From an uncultured Clostridia bacterium (lineage in GTDB: Bacteria; Bacillota; Clostridia; Christensenellales; CAG-138): a stretch of 64,000 nucleotides of DNA. A program made the position numbers and the translations under genes. Numbering within the stretch: the stretch's first letter is position 1; each line of letters begins with the position of its first letter. Positions 26,847-35,870 of the stretch are shown here, one piece after another. The notes beneath the pieces are model-generated. The model searched no databases. It worked only from the letters and a program-made list of their open reading frames with translations, and had not been told where the DNA came from. The stretch lies in the NCBI GenBank assembly GCA_944366945.1, contig CALVWJ010000003.1, forward strand, positions 1-64,000, in the 5' to 3' direction.

Positions 26847-28127
26847 GTGAAAAAGAAAAAAACGTTCTGCCGCGCATGCATGGCGCATTGCCTTGCATGC
26901 GCGCTGTTTTTGTGCGGCTGCAATGCGCTTGCACCGGGGGTGGATACGATTGATGACTTGACGGCGAACGTCGCGCCCGCATCGCTGCAGGGCGAGGCTG
27001 CGCATGCATCCGCCGTGACAGATTTCAGCGCCCTGCTGGCAGCGGAAGCGATGAAACAAGAAGCGGAAAATCCCGTGTTTTCGCCGATTTCGGCCTATCT
27101 TGCGCTTGCAATGGCAGCGGATGGCGCCGCTGGGGAAACGCTCGCCCAATTCGGTGCGCTTTTGGGTGCCTCGGGCACGGAGCTGGACGCGCTTTGCGCC
27201 GGACTGATGGAAAACTTGACGCAAACCGAAGGAAGCACGCAGCTTTCCATTGCCAATTCCATATGGATCGATTCCTGTGAGGATTTAGTCGTGGAAGAAG
27301 GCTGGCTCAGCAGGGTTAAGGCCGCGATGGATGCGGAGGTATTCTCCGCCGACCTTTCCGAAAAGGAAGCGCTTGATGCAGTCAATGCCTGGGTCGAGGA
27401 ACACACCCAGGGCCTCATCCCCAACCTGCGCACGGAACCCTATGACGAGAACATGATGCTTGTGCTTCTGAATGCGCTGTATTTCAAAGCACAGTGGGAA
27501 AATCCATTTTGCGCCAACCATACGGGTGAGGATGCGTTTACGCGGGCAGATGGGGAGACCGTGCAGGCTGCGTTCATGCGCGCTTGGGGATGCTATCGCG
27601 ATTTTATCGACTTAGAGGGTGTTCGCGGCACAATCCTGCCCTATGATGATGGCAAAACCGCTTTCGTGGTGCTTCTTCCCGAAGAGGGGATGGACGTGCG
27701 CGCCTTTGCGGCGACACTCGATGCACAGCAGCTTAAGGCATATTTTGACGCTGCCATGCCGCAGACCTATATGGACCTGTTTTTACCCAAGTTTATGGTG
27801 CAGGCGACATTTCCAATGAAGGATGCGTTGACCTCCATGGGGCTTACGGATGCGTTTGACATGGAAAAGGCCGATCTTTCCGCTATGGGCCATGTGGAAG
27901 GCGCGCCGCTTTATATCGGTAGCGTTTTGCAAAAGGCGAAGCTCATCGTGGATGAGGCGGGAACAGAAGGCGCAGCCGTGACGGAGGTTGCAATCCCATC
28001 CGGCGCCGCGGAGCCCGCAGAATCCCCGGTGACGCTTCGGTTTGATCGGCCGTTTGCGTATGCAGTGGTGGATCTTGCAAGCGGCGTACCGCTATTCTTG
28101 GGTGTGATGGAAAACCCGGTGGCATAA
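26847..28127 (+). CDS. Secreted lipoprotein serpin (serine protease inhibitor)
   Basis: A 426-residue serpin. The GTG start at 26847 follows TGGAGG by eight bases. A Cys-rich signal peptide ends in a lipobox at LFLCGC, so the protein is probably anchored outside the membrane. Serpin landmarks are NPVFSPISAYLALAM, NSIWI, LNALYFKAQWENPF, LPKFMVQATFPMKDALTSMG, FDMEKADLSAM and the DRPFAYAVVD ending. The hinge EAGTEGAAVTE fits inhibitory serpins, with small residues at P12-P9 positions. The reactive bond, by a 17-residue hinge count, falls near Ser-Gly-Ala, which would suit an elastase- or subtilisin-like target. A possible terminator follows at 28245-28277. Confidence 0.92.
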   Translation: MKKKKTFCRACMAHCLACALFLCGCNALAPGVDTIDDLTANVAPASLQGEAAHASAVTDFSALLAAEAMKQEAENPVFSPISAYLALAMAADGAAGETLAQFGALLGASGTELDALCAGLMENLTQTEGSTQLSIANSIWIDSCEDLVVEEGWLSRVKAAMDAEVFSADLSEKEALDAVNAWVEEHTQGLIPNLRTEPYDENMMLVLLNALYFKAQWENPFCANHTGEDAFTRADGETVQAAFMRAWGCYRDFIDLEGVRGTILPYDDGKTAFVVLLPEEGMDVRAFAATLDAQQLKAYFDAAMPQTYMDLFLPKFMVQATFPMKDALTSMGLTDAFDMEKADLSAMGHVEGAPLYIGSVLQKAKLIVDEAGTEGAAVTEVAIPSGAAEPAESPVTLRFDRPFAYAVVDLASGVPLFLGVMENPVA

Positions 28128-28244
28128 AAGCGCTGAAAAGAGGGAAACGCGTTGCTGCGGAGAAATAACACCCCACGTGTTTGCAATTGTGTGTATATTC
28201 CTCGGAGGATGAAAGGGATTTCCAAAAGCCGCTTCAAAAATCAT

Positions 28245-28277
28245 AGAGGGGTTGTGCGGGTTCTCCGCACAGCCTCT
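28245..28277 (+). terminator. Terminator of the serpin gene
   Basis: Arms AGAGG...TGTGCGG and CCGCACA...CCTCT pair across a short loop, with a small bulge, followed by TGTTCGTTTG. It lies 118 bases after the serpin stop. Confidence 0.55.
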
Positions 28278-28388
28278 TGTTCGTTTGAGACGATTCACGC
28301 GCTGGATAAAAGGGCGTAACAGGTGGTTCCCCCGCCACAGGCACGCAAGCTGGCGAGTGTTGTATTTGGAGCTTGCAGGGTTGAAAAG

Positions 28389-28421
28389 GCAAGGTGCGGT
28401 TGAAAAGCTACCGCACCTTGC
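28389..28421. repeat. Perfect 12-bp hairpin
   Basis: GCAAGGTGCGGT and its complement enclose a 9-base loop. The plus side is followed by GTAAAAATC and the minus side by CTTTTCAA, so it may be a leftward terminator or a structured leftover. No gene is attached. Confidence 0.4.
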
Positions 28422-28834
28422 GTAAAAATCAAAAACATAAGGCGCCGGTTTGCATGTGCAATTTTATATGACTTTGTAACTTAAAAGCATTTGCCGGATG
28501 GAACGTTGCGCTCGCAAATTCTAAAAACATTGTGTATCATGGCGCCCTATGCGATCCAAGCTTTGGAGCATTGCAGATTAGAAAGGGCAAAACGAATGAA
28601 AATGTTGCATTCCGCATACGAAAAGCCTCCGGAAGCTCTGGAATGAAAGCCCTAAAAAGATGCAATCGAATGGAGTGGCGCAAGATCAACTGTTCCAAAA
28701 GCGCAAAGGGGAAAACCTTGCGCAATGTGCGGCAAATCCGAAAAAACCTATGCGCAAGGGATTCCCTGCATGGCCCGCCAGCATAAGGGAACCATGCAAA
28801 CCTTGAAAAAGTGGTAGCACTTTTTCGATAGCCA

Positions 28835-28865
28835 AAGGGATCTCCCGCACAGCGGGAGATCCCTT
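28835..28865 (-). terminator. Terminator of the amidohydrolase gene
   Basis: A perfect 14-bp stem (AAGGGATCTCCCGC with its complement) and 3-base loop, 17 bases past the amidohydrolase stop on the minus strand. The T-run after it is short. A second stem with T5 in its arm (28805-28826) follows and may back it up. Confidence 0.65.
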
Positions 28866-28881
28866 CTATTCTGCACAGATG

Positions 28882-30447
28882 TTATTTTTCCCAGGCGATC
28901 TCGCCATCCACCACGGTCATTTCCACCTTGGTTGCACCGATCTCATCTGGAGCAATGGTGAAAATGTCGCGGGAGAGCACGGCGAAATCCGCAAGCTTGC
29001 CTACGCTGAGCGTGCCGCGGTCGTTTTCTTCGAAGGAAGCATATGCCGCTTCCTCTGTGAAGCAGCGCACCGCTTCCTCCACGGTGAGGCACTGCTCCGC
29101 ATGCCATGGCTGCGCACCCGGAACGGTAGGATCCTTGCGCGTGACGGCGCAGGCCAGGTTGGGAAGAAGGTCGAATGGTTCCACCGGGCAATCCGAGCCA
29201 CCGCTTGCATGAATGCCCAGCGTTCGCAGCGTTTTCCAGGCATAGCTCGTTTGGGCAAGCGCTGCACCCACGCGGTCTTCGGTGATGTGCTGATCCGCCT
29301 TTACAAAGATAGGCTGGATGTAAGCCTGCATGTTGAGCTGTGCGATGCGCGCAAGCTGCGCTTGATCCGTAATTTGGCAATGCACTACGCCATGGCGCGC
29401 ATCCTTGCGCGGGGCTTCCTTCTGGAGGCGTTCTACCGTATTTAAAAGCATTTCAAGCGCGCCATCCCCAATAGCGTGCGCTGCAATCGGGAACCCTGCC
29501 GCATGGGAAATGCGGGTAAGGGCATAGAGGCTATCCTCCGTAAACAATGGAATGCCCTGCGTGCTGGGATCATCCGCATAAGGCTTGCGCATATAGGCTG
29601 TGCGCGCGCCGAGCGAGCCGTCCAGCAGCAGCTTATGCTCGCCCAGCCGGTAATGGCCATGCGTTTCGCCATAAAAATGGCCATCGGAAAGGAAACGCTC
29701 AAGCTGTTCGGGCGTGAGGAAACGGCATTGCTGCACGATGCGCACAGCGAGCTTACCTGCTTCGGCAAGGCTGCGGTAAGCGTTGTAAACGGGCGCATAA
29801 TTTCCAGATTCCCCAAAATCATCCGTGTGAGCGCAAACGATCCCCTGTTTTAGCAGGTCGGCACAACCTTCTTGGATCATTGCCATAAGCTCATCTGCGG
29901 TGGGTTGCGCTTCAATGGCCGAAAGGCAATTGCCCTCATCCTCGCGCAGGATACCGTCGCAATCCGCGCTGAGCCCGAGCAGCTCGCAGGCACGGCTATT
30001 GATGGAAGTTACGTGGTAACATGCGCGGGAAAGGGCGATGGGTACTTCGGTAGAGATCCTGTCCAAATCGTGCTTGTCGGGAATGCGGGGCGTAGGCCAG
30101 CCATTCTGATTCCAGCCGCGGCCGATCAGCCAGCCATTTCGGCACTGGCCCGCGGCGAGGGCAGCACGGCAGGTTTCAATGAGGGCTTCAAGAGAGCCTG
30201 CGGTGGATAGATCCACCTCGCGCTTGGAGCCGACATAGGAAATCAAGTGCATGTGTGTATCGGAGAATGCAGGGGTCACCGTGCGCCCACCAAGGTCGAT
30301 CACCTGTGCCTTGGAGGATACCGCTGCACGAACCTGCTCCTGCGTGCCAAGGGCGGCAATACGGCCATTCACTACGGCAAGCGCAGAGACGAGAGGGGAG
30401 GTCGCATCCAACGTATGGATGGTTCCGTTGACATAAAGCTTCTCCAT
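28882..30447 (-). CDS. Amidohydrolase family protein (YtcJ-like, amidohydrolase 3)
   Basis: A 521-residue metal-dependent hydrolase of the YtcJ/amidohydrolase_3 group. It has the N-terminal LYVNGTIHTLDATSP and GGRTVTPAFSDTHMHLISY (metal-binding HMH), the HTDDFGESG and KLLLDGSLGARTAYM segments, AAHAIGDGALEM, VVHCQI and GGSDCPVEPFDL. The final LSVGKLADFAVLSRDIFTI is the usual beta-sandwich end. Such proteins cleave amides, imides or carbamates; the substrate cannot be assigned. The ATG at 30447 is preferred over an upstream TTG because AAAGGAA precedes it. Confidence 0.88.
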   Translation of the reverse strand: MEKLYVNGTIHTLDATSPLVSALAVVNGRIAALGTQEQVRAAVSSKAQVIDLGGRTVTPAFSDTHMHLISYVGSKREVDLSTAGSLEALIETCRAALAAGQCRNGWLIGRGWNQNGWPTPRIPDKHDLDRISTEVPIALSRACYHVTSINSRACELLGLSADCDGILREDEGNCLSAIEAQPTADELMAMIQEGCADLLKQGIVCAHTDDFGESGNYAPVYNAYRSLAEAGKLAVRIVQQCRFLTPEQLERFLSDGHFYGETHGHYRLGEHKLLLDGSLGARTAYMRKPYADDPSTQGIPLFTEDSLYALTRISHAAGFPIAAHAIGDGALEMLLNTVERLQKEAPRKDARHGVVHCQITDQAQLARIAQLNMQAYIQPIFVKADQHITEDRVGAALAQTSYAWKTLRTLGIHASGGSDCPVEPFDLLPNLACAVTRKDPTVPGAQPWHAEQCLTVEEAVRCFTEEAAYASFEENDRGTLSVGKLADFAVLSRDIFTIAPDEIGATKVEMTVVDGEIAWEK

Positions 30448-30612
30448 AAGGTGGAATTTCCTTTCCAAATAGTGTAAAAGTATAGAAATAGCATACTACG
30501 TTTTGCAGCAAAGCACAATCTATGCGAGCATATTCCTCTGCAATGCGCATCGAAAACATGCAGGAAAGCTGGCAGCCTGCGCTTCGCTGGGCGGTCCGGC
30601 ACCCGCAGAATG

Positions 30613-30641
30613 CGAAAAAGTGGCATAAAGCCACTTTTTCG
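30613..30641 (-). terminator. Terminator of the MacB-type operon
   Basis: A 12-bp perfect stem (CGAAAAAGTGGC with its complement, loop ATAAA) is 31 bases past the permease stop. On the minus strand its 3' arm carries CTTTTTCG, so the U-run is part of the stem. The same CGAAAAAGTG-type arm occurs in the hairpin at 28805-28826. Confidence 0.6.
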
Positions 30642-30671
30642 ATGCGATTGCAGAAAACATTCCATTGGCTT

Positions 30672-31973
30672 TCACTCATTGCGGATGGCAGCGAGCGGGG
30701 AAAGGCGCATTGCGCGGATGGCCGGATAAAGCCCTGAAATGAGCGCCACTAGAATGGAGAACGCAACTGCGCCAAACGCGAGATAGAGCGGAATGGAGCT
30801 GTGCATGCCCGACTGGGCCAAAAACTTGTTGAGCACGATGGAAAGCGTATAGCTTACGCCCAAACCAAGCGCGCCGCCAAAGAGACCAATATAGGCGGAT
30901 TCGGTTAGGAACATCCCGGCAATGTTGGACATCCTGCACCCAAGCACCTTGATGATGCCGATTTCCTTCGTGCGTTCATAGATGCTCATCATCATCGTGT
31001 TCATGATGCCGATAGCGGCAACGAGGAGTGAGACGCCACCGATGGCACCTAAAAGATACTGCGTTTGCTTGATGCTCTGCTCCGATTGCTCAATCCATTC
31101 CTGCAGACATTGGGTGCCATAGCCCATGTCTTTAATCGTTTTGTTTACGCTTTCAACAGCATCTGTATCCGTGCATTTAACGATGACTTCGTTGTAATTG
31201 CTGGTATCAATGTTTACGAAATCCTTATTCTCCTTGGCCAGCTTTTTTAGTGCTTCAATATCCATGAGGCAATAATAGGAGAATTCGTTACCGGATGCCG
31301 CAGTTACGCCTGTTGCGTTGAGCCGGTACATTTTGCCGGGCGTTCTCCCTTCCATGCTGTCTCCTGGATTCCCATAGATGTTGCTTGAATCAAACGTAAG
31401 CTGGAAGCGGGAATCCCAAGTCACTTTTGGATTCCCATCTTTGTCCACTGCTTGCTTTCCCGTGTTTGGGTCGTAAAAATACCCATATTGGAAGAGGTCC
31501 GAGCCAAACACAATGTCGTAAGTGCCACCTGTGGTGCGCGCGCTGGGCATCTCGCCTTCTGCAAGCGTTATGCCGAATTCCGATGCAACGGAGGTATCAA
31601 TCCCCATAATGCTAATATCTGCAACGTACCGCCCGCTTTTTACCATGCCCCAGGTTGTGATGCGGGGCATGATTACTTCTACACCAGGGATCAGCTTGAA
31701 CTGCTCCACAGTCTTTTTCGTGAGGTCTTTTTCCGTGGACGTGTAATTGCCATTCGCGTCAACGGAAGAGCTCCAGCGCGTAACGGTGATGTTCGTCATG
31801 CTGCCCATCTGGGAATAACTCTCGATCATGGCTTCACGCATCCCAATGCCAAGCGACACCATCACTACAATGGAGCTCGTGCCGATGACCATGCCGAGCA
31901 CGGTCAAAAATGCGCGCAGCTTGCGCCGCCACAGGTTTAGAAACGCTGTGCGGAGCATGTCGGAGAATTTCAT
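30672..31973 (-). CDS. MacB/FtsX-type ABC transporter permease
   Basis: A 433-residue permease of the MacB fold. One N-terminal helix (FLTVLGMVIGTSSIVVMVSL) is followed by a large extracellular domain of about 230 residues (SSSVDANGNYTSTEKDL...), then three C-terminal helices with IYERTKEIGIIKVLG and PLYLAFGAVAFSILVALISG. MacB-type units do not carry solute across the membrane but transmit motion to outer domains. The start overlaps the ectodomain gene by four bases (ATGA-type coupling), so the three genes form one operon. Confidence 0.9.
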   Translation of the reverse strand: MKFSDMLRTAFLNLWRRKLRAFLTVLGMVIGTSSIVVMVSLGIGMREAMIESYSQMGSMTNITVTRWSSSVDANGNYTSTEKDLTKKTVEQFKLIPGVEVIMPRITTWGMVKSGRYVADISIMGIDTSVASEFGITLAEGEMPSARTTGGTYDIVFGSDLFQYGYFYDPNTGKQAVDKDGNPKVTWDSRFQLTFDSSNIYGNPGDSMEGRTPGKMYRLNATGVTAASGNEFSYYCLMDIEALKKLAKENKDFVNIDTSNYNEVIVKCTDTDAVESVNKTIKDMGYGTQCLQEWIEQSEQSIKQTQYLLGAIGGVSLLVAAIGIMNTMMMSIYERTKEIGIIKVLGCRMSNIAGMFLTESAYIGLFGGALGLGVSYTLSIVLNKFLAQSGMHSSIPLYLAFGAVAFSILVALISGLYPAIRAMRLSPLAAIRNE

Positions 31974-33823
31974 ACGTCCTCCAGCTCCTTCGCGCGTTTC
32001 TTTTTAAGGAGGATGATTGCAACGGCTGCACCTGCAACTACGACGACGCCAATGCCAACCCACACCCAGGGGAAGTCGCCTGTTTCGCCGCCTATCACTT
32101 CTACGCCGGGATCGATCATGCCAGGATCCCCGCCGATGGGAAGGCCGGTTTCGGGATCGATCATGCCAGGATCATCCATGGGGATCTCCTCATTGACAAA
32201 CAGGTTCAAGGGCAGCCGCTCTTCCATCTGCTCACCGTAAACATCCTCATAAGTAATGACGATTTCGCCCGCAATATCACCGCCTACGGAAGGGATGATT
32301 GAAAAGTCTGCGCGCATGGTGCTGCCTGCAGAGACCGTGCCTCCAAAATAAGTTTCTTCCATGGCAAGGCCTTCGCCATCCACATCGACCATGCAGTTAT
32401 AGATCGGTGCTTTTCCCATGTTATAAAGCGCAAAGTAGATCGCGCAGCTCTGGCCCACCCAGGGGTCATCGTAAATCACCGGGTCGTCAAGCTTAATGCG
32501 AATGCGCTGGAGGATGGGGATGGCAATGGTTTCCGTTGCGGTATAAGAGGCGATGTTGGAGGCGCCCTCATAGGAAAAATCAAGCTGCAACGTATAGGCT
32601 TTGGCTTCCGTATCGGGTGCGCTTTGCATGGAGATGGTTTCCGTGTGCGTTTCGCCCTTGCCGATCTTTGCGATGTAAAGCGTATTGGAGCCGTTGTTCG
32701 CAGGCATCAGCTTGCCGACCTCAGCCGTGTCGCTGATACTGATCTGGATGTTCTGCACAGCCTCTTCTTCCGAGGTGTTCCTAAGCGTGAAGGTTACGTC
32801 AAACTGCTCGCCAGCATAGATCTTTTCCGTGCTGATGGAATAGGAATCCAGGATCACCTTGGGCTTGGAAACGGGCTGCGTGCCATCCGGCCCGGTTTCG
32901 GCCTCATAACCCTTGATTACATTTACATAGATGCTGATGGTCATGCTCTGGGGGGTGTTGGAAGTGCTCCAATCCTCCGTCCAGGAGATGGTGAAATCCA
33001 CCTTTTTTACGCCAGCGGTTACTTTTTCGTTGAACTTGAGGTTGCTGTAGCGGAATTCGAAAATCGCACCACGGTAAAGGCTACCGGAAAGGCCCTGCGT
33101 GTAATCGAGCGCGGTAATCTCAAAGGGGAAAGCATCGAGCTCCGTAGAAAGCACGGGCGTAATGGTAACGTTTGAAATGTTGCTGCGCAGGCATTGCAGC
33201 GGGATGCGCACCACCACGCTTTTGCCCGCGTTGCCGGAGGGCGCGGGAACGAGGTTGCCTTCTGCATCATAGGAAGAAAGGCGGAACGGCGGATCCACGG
33301 TTTCCGTGGTGTCGCCGCCGGGAGTATTATTGCCACCCGCATCATCGCCGCCGACGTTAATGCCAAAGTTTACAGATATGTCTTCATATACTTCAAATGT
33401 ATTAGAAGGTGTTGTAATACTTTTGAATTTTAAACCTAACGTATATGTAGCGGAATCGGGATGGTTTTGCTCATATCTATACATAAGCAAAATTTGCTTC
33501 GTACTCTTTGCGGGGATTTCCTTGTTAAACTGATGCGATGAATTTTCGTCTTCGAATAAACTATCCTTCTCTGTGCTATTGCGAACACTATTAAGTTCCA
33601 CCGCTTCGTCACTATTATTGACTATCGTAAACGGAACATAAATATGTGTAGTGGATAGCGTAGCAGTACCCGGAGTAACCGTTACATTGCTTGCGCTTGC
33701 AGGCACGGGCGTGGTGGCTTCGCCGGAATCGGACGGGCCTTCCGCCAATGCGCCTGCGCTGAGTGTGAACGTAAAGAGCAATGCCAGTGCGAGCGCCAGT
33801 GCCCGCTTTGCAAAATGATTCAT
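31970..33823 (-). CDS. Membrane-anchored extracellular CARDB/S-layer-like protein of the MacB-type unit
   Basis: A 617-residue protein with a signal peptide (about residues 1-27), Thr/Pro-rich linker, at least three beta-sandwich-like segments resembling CARDB/COG1361 domains (VILDSYSISTEKIYAGEQFD, PVIYDDPWVGQSCAIYFALY), and a C-terminal helix FPWVWVGIGVVVVAGAAVAI followed by KKKRAKELEDV. Just before the helix are two near-copies of DPGMIDP. The domain assignment is by pattern, not by search. It overlaps both the ATPase and the permease genes by four bases, so it should work with the transporter, perhaps as an outer effector or receptor. No enzyme motif was seen. Confidence 0.72.
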   Translation of the reverse strand: MNHFAKRALALALALLFTFTLSAGALAEGPSDSGEATTPVPASASNVTVTPGTATLSTTHIYVPFTIVNNSDEAVELNSVRNSTEKDSLFEDENSSHQFNKEIPAKSTKQILLMYRYEQNHPDSATYTLGLKFKSITTPSNTFEVYEDISVNFGINVGGDDAGGNNTPGGDTTETVDPPFRLSSYDAEGNLVPAPSGNAGKSVVVRIPLQCLRSNISNVTITPVLSTELDAFPFEITALDYTQGLSGSLYRGAIFEFRYSNLKFNEKVTAGVKKVDFTISWTEDWSTSNTPQSMTISIYVNVIKGYEAETGPDGTQPVSKPKVILDSYSISTEKIYAGEQFDVTFTLRNTSEEEAVQNIQISISDTAEVGKLMPANNGSNTLYIAKIGKGETHTETISMQSAPDTEAKAYTLQLDFSYEGASNIASYTATETIAIPILQRIRIKLDDPVIYDDPWVGQSCAIYFALYNMGKAPIYNCMVDVDGEGLAMEETYFGGTVSAGSTMRADFSIIPSVGGDIAGEIVITYEDVYGEQMEERLPLNLFVNEEIPMDDPGMIDPETGLPIGGDPGMIDPGVEVIGGETGDFPWVWVGIGVVVVAGAAVAIILLKKKRAKELEDV

Positions 33824-34566
33824 GCTGTTTCTACCCCCTGCTTAACATCTGTTTTTTTCTTGGAATCCGAATGGTCGTTGTATTCAATGCTTACAACCTT
33901 CCCATCCAGAATTTGGATTACCTTGTCCGCAAATTCCGCCATGTGTGGATCATGCGTGACCATAACGAGCGTTTTGTTCTGCGCGCGCATAACGTCGCAA
34001 ATGGAGTTCATCACATCGTCTGAAGTGTTGGAATCCAAATTGCCCGTGGGCTCATCTGCAAACACGATCTCCGGATCCGTCACCAGCGCGCGCGCGATGC
34101 CAACGCGCTGCTGTTGACCGCCGCTCATTTGGGACGGTTTGTGTTTCATGTGCGTTGCAAGCCCCATGGTTTTGAGCGCTTCGCGGGCGAGCGCATTCCT
34201 TTTGCGCGCGGGCACACCGCGGAAAGACAGCGGGAACGCAACGTTTTCAAGCGCTGTATAATAGGGCATTAAATTGAAAGACTGGAATATAAAACCAACA
34301 TGCTTTTGCCGAAAAACGATCAGCTCGCTCTGCGTCATCTTATCGAGCCGTTTCCCCGCGATGACGATTTCGCCGCTCGTAACGTGTTCCAACCCAGCCA
34401 GCACATTGAGCAATGTTGATTTGCCCGAGCCGCTTCTTCCGATAATGCAGCAGATATCGCCGCGGTTAATCGTAAGATTGATGCCGCGCAACGCATGCAC
34501 GTCTACACTCCCCACATGGTAGACTTTTGTTACATTTCTTACTTCAATCAGTGGAACCTGCTCCAC
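33820..34566 (-). CDS. MacB-type ABC transporter ATPase
   Basis: A 248-residue ATPase of the LolD/MacB group: Walker A GRSGSGKS, Q-loop FIFQSFNLMPYYT, signature MSGGQQQRVGIARAL, Walker B IVFADEPTGNLDS and H-loop MVTHDPHMAEF. A GTG at 34566 is chosen because GGAAGGGGG lies about ten bases upstream. A longer frame to 34623 with another start is possible. It is first in the three-gene operon. Confidence 0.88.
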   Translation of the reverse strand: MEQVPLIEVRNVTKVYHVGSVDVHALRGINLTINRGDICCIIGRSGSGKSTLLNVLAGLEHVTSGEIVIAGKRLDKMTQSELIVFRQKHVGFIFQSFNLMPYYTALENVAFPLSFRGVPARKRNALAREALKTMGLATHMKHKPSQMSGGQQQRVGIARALVTDPEIVFADEPTGNLDSNTSDDVMNSICDVMRAQNKTLVMVTHDPHMAEFADKVIQILDGKVVSIEYNDHSDSKKKTDVKQGVETA

Positions 34567-34816
34567 AGGCAGCACACCCCCTTCCAATATTTCCAGTTTA
34601 CACCGGGGATTAAAAATATACAATTTAATAATTCATGAACCTTTTATCCCATAAATTGGGCATGGCATACTCCTTTTAAAAAAACGTAACACGCAAGGAA
34701 ATGGTTCCCGCAAAGCAGTTGATTTCACTTGTTTTTTCGATTACAATAATTTGGGCTTTTGCTCATGGGCAGGGAAAGGAAGGAACATCGCGATAGGCCC
34801 TCCGATGAGGAATTTC

Positions 34817-35548
34817 ATGAAAAAACAGAAATACGCCATTCTTTTAAAAACCGCATTCATTAAAACGCTTCCTGTGATGGCAGGTTACCTGGTGCTGGGC
34901 ATGGGTTTTGGCATTCTGCTGCAGGATAAGGGATATGGCCCGCTTTGGGCTTTTGGCATGAGCGTTACCATGTTTGCCGGTTCCATGCAGTATGTTGCGG
35001 TGGATCTCCTTGCAAGCGGCGCATCGCTTATTTCCGCTGCGATCATGACGCTTATGGTGAATGCGCGGCATTTATTTTACGGCATCTCCATGATCGATCG
35101 TTATAAGGGGGCGGGTCGCAAGAAACCATATCTGATGTTCGCGCTTACGGATGAAACCTATTCGCTTATCTGTAGCGAAAAGGTGCCGGAAGGCGCAAAC
35201 CCACATCTCTTTTATTTTATGATTTCGCTGCTGGATCAATGCTATTGGGTAATAGGCTCCACGCTCGGCGCAGTGCTGGGGTCGCTGATCACATTCAGCA
35301 CAGCAGGCGTGGACTTTGCGATGACGGCGCTTTTTGTGAGCATCTTTACGGAGCAATGGCTTTCAACCCGGCAGCATACGCCGGCGCTTATCGGCGTTCT
35401 TGCGACGCTCGCGTGCCTCATACTCTTTGGCGCGGATCGCTTTTTGATCCCTGCAATGCTGGTGATCTTGACCGCGCTTTGCACGCTGCGGCCGCACATC
35501 GAGCGTAACGCTGCTGCGGAAACGGAGGAACAACAAGATGGCCGGTAA
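34817..35548 (+). CDS. azlC: AzlC-family branched-chain amino acid exporter subunit
   Basis: A 243-residue membrane protein of the AzlC/YgaZ family. It carries MAGYLVLGMGFGILLQDKGY, MFAGSMQYVAVDLLASGA and MVNARHLFYGISMIDRY, the usual conserved segments. With AzlD it exports branched-chain or related amino acids. The ATG at 34817 has GAGGAA upstream; earlier in-frame ATGs are less likely. It overlaps azlD by 11 bases. The divergent neighbour is the MacB-type operon. Confidence 0.93.
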   Translation: MKKQKYAILLKTAFIKTLPVMAGYLVLGMGFGILLQDKGYGPLWAFGMSVTMFAGSMQYVAVDLLASGASLISAAIMTLMVNARHLFYGISMIDRYKGAGRKKPYLMFALTDETYSLICSEKVPEGANPHLFYFMISLLDQCYWVIGSTLGAVLGSLITFSTAGVDFAMTALFVSIFTEQWLSTRQHTPALIGVLATLACLILFGADRFLIPAMLVILTALCTLRPHIERNAAAETEEQQDGR

Positions 35549-35870
35549 CGCGCTGCATGCAATCCTCCTCATCGCGGTGATGGCAATCGTAACAGCGCTT
35601 TTGCGCTGCCTGCCGTTTTTCCTTTTTGGCGGGAAACGCAAAACTTCGCCGTTTATAGCCTATCTTGGAAAATATCTGCCATATGCCATGATGGGCATGC
35701 TCCTCATTTATTGCTATAAAGGCGTTTCGCTTACGCATGCGCCGTTTGGCGCACCGGAGCTGCTCGCGGGGCTTCTCGTTGTGCTGCTTCACATCTGGAA
35801 GCGCAATTCGCTTTTGAGCATCGGCCTTGGCACGGTCTGCTACATGCTTTTGATCCAGTTCGTGTTCTGA
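35538..35870 (+). CDS. azlD: AzlD-family exporter small subunit
   Basis: A 110-residue protein with four predicted helices and the AzlD hallmark ALLRCLPFFLFGGKRKTSPF near residues 20-40, followed by YLGKYLPYAMMGMLL. It is the small partner of AzlC. GGAGG precedes its ATG inside azlC, so translation is coupled. Confidence 0.92.
   Translation: MAGNALHAILLIAVMAIVTALLRCLPFFLFGGKRKTSPFIAYLGKYLPYAMMGMLLIYCYKGVSLTHAPFGAPELLAGLLVVLLHIWKRNSLLSIGLGTVCYMLLIQFVF

Larger units (their letters stand above)
28128..28881. other. Gene-free stretch after the serpin
   Basis: About 750 bases with no supported gene. It contains the serpin terminator, a 12-bp perfect hairpin at 28389-28421, a 9-bp stem at 28805-28826 and the terminator of the amidohydrolase gene. 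A short stretch near 28726-28745 closely resembles 47814-47832 in another gene-free region. Open frames here have odd composition and no ribosome binding site. Confidence 0.5.

Noticed and set aside
28532-28786. An 84-residue frame in the gene-free region after the serpin
   Set aside because: Lys/Arg-rich, no ribosome binding site, no recognisable pattern.
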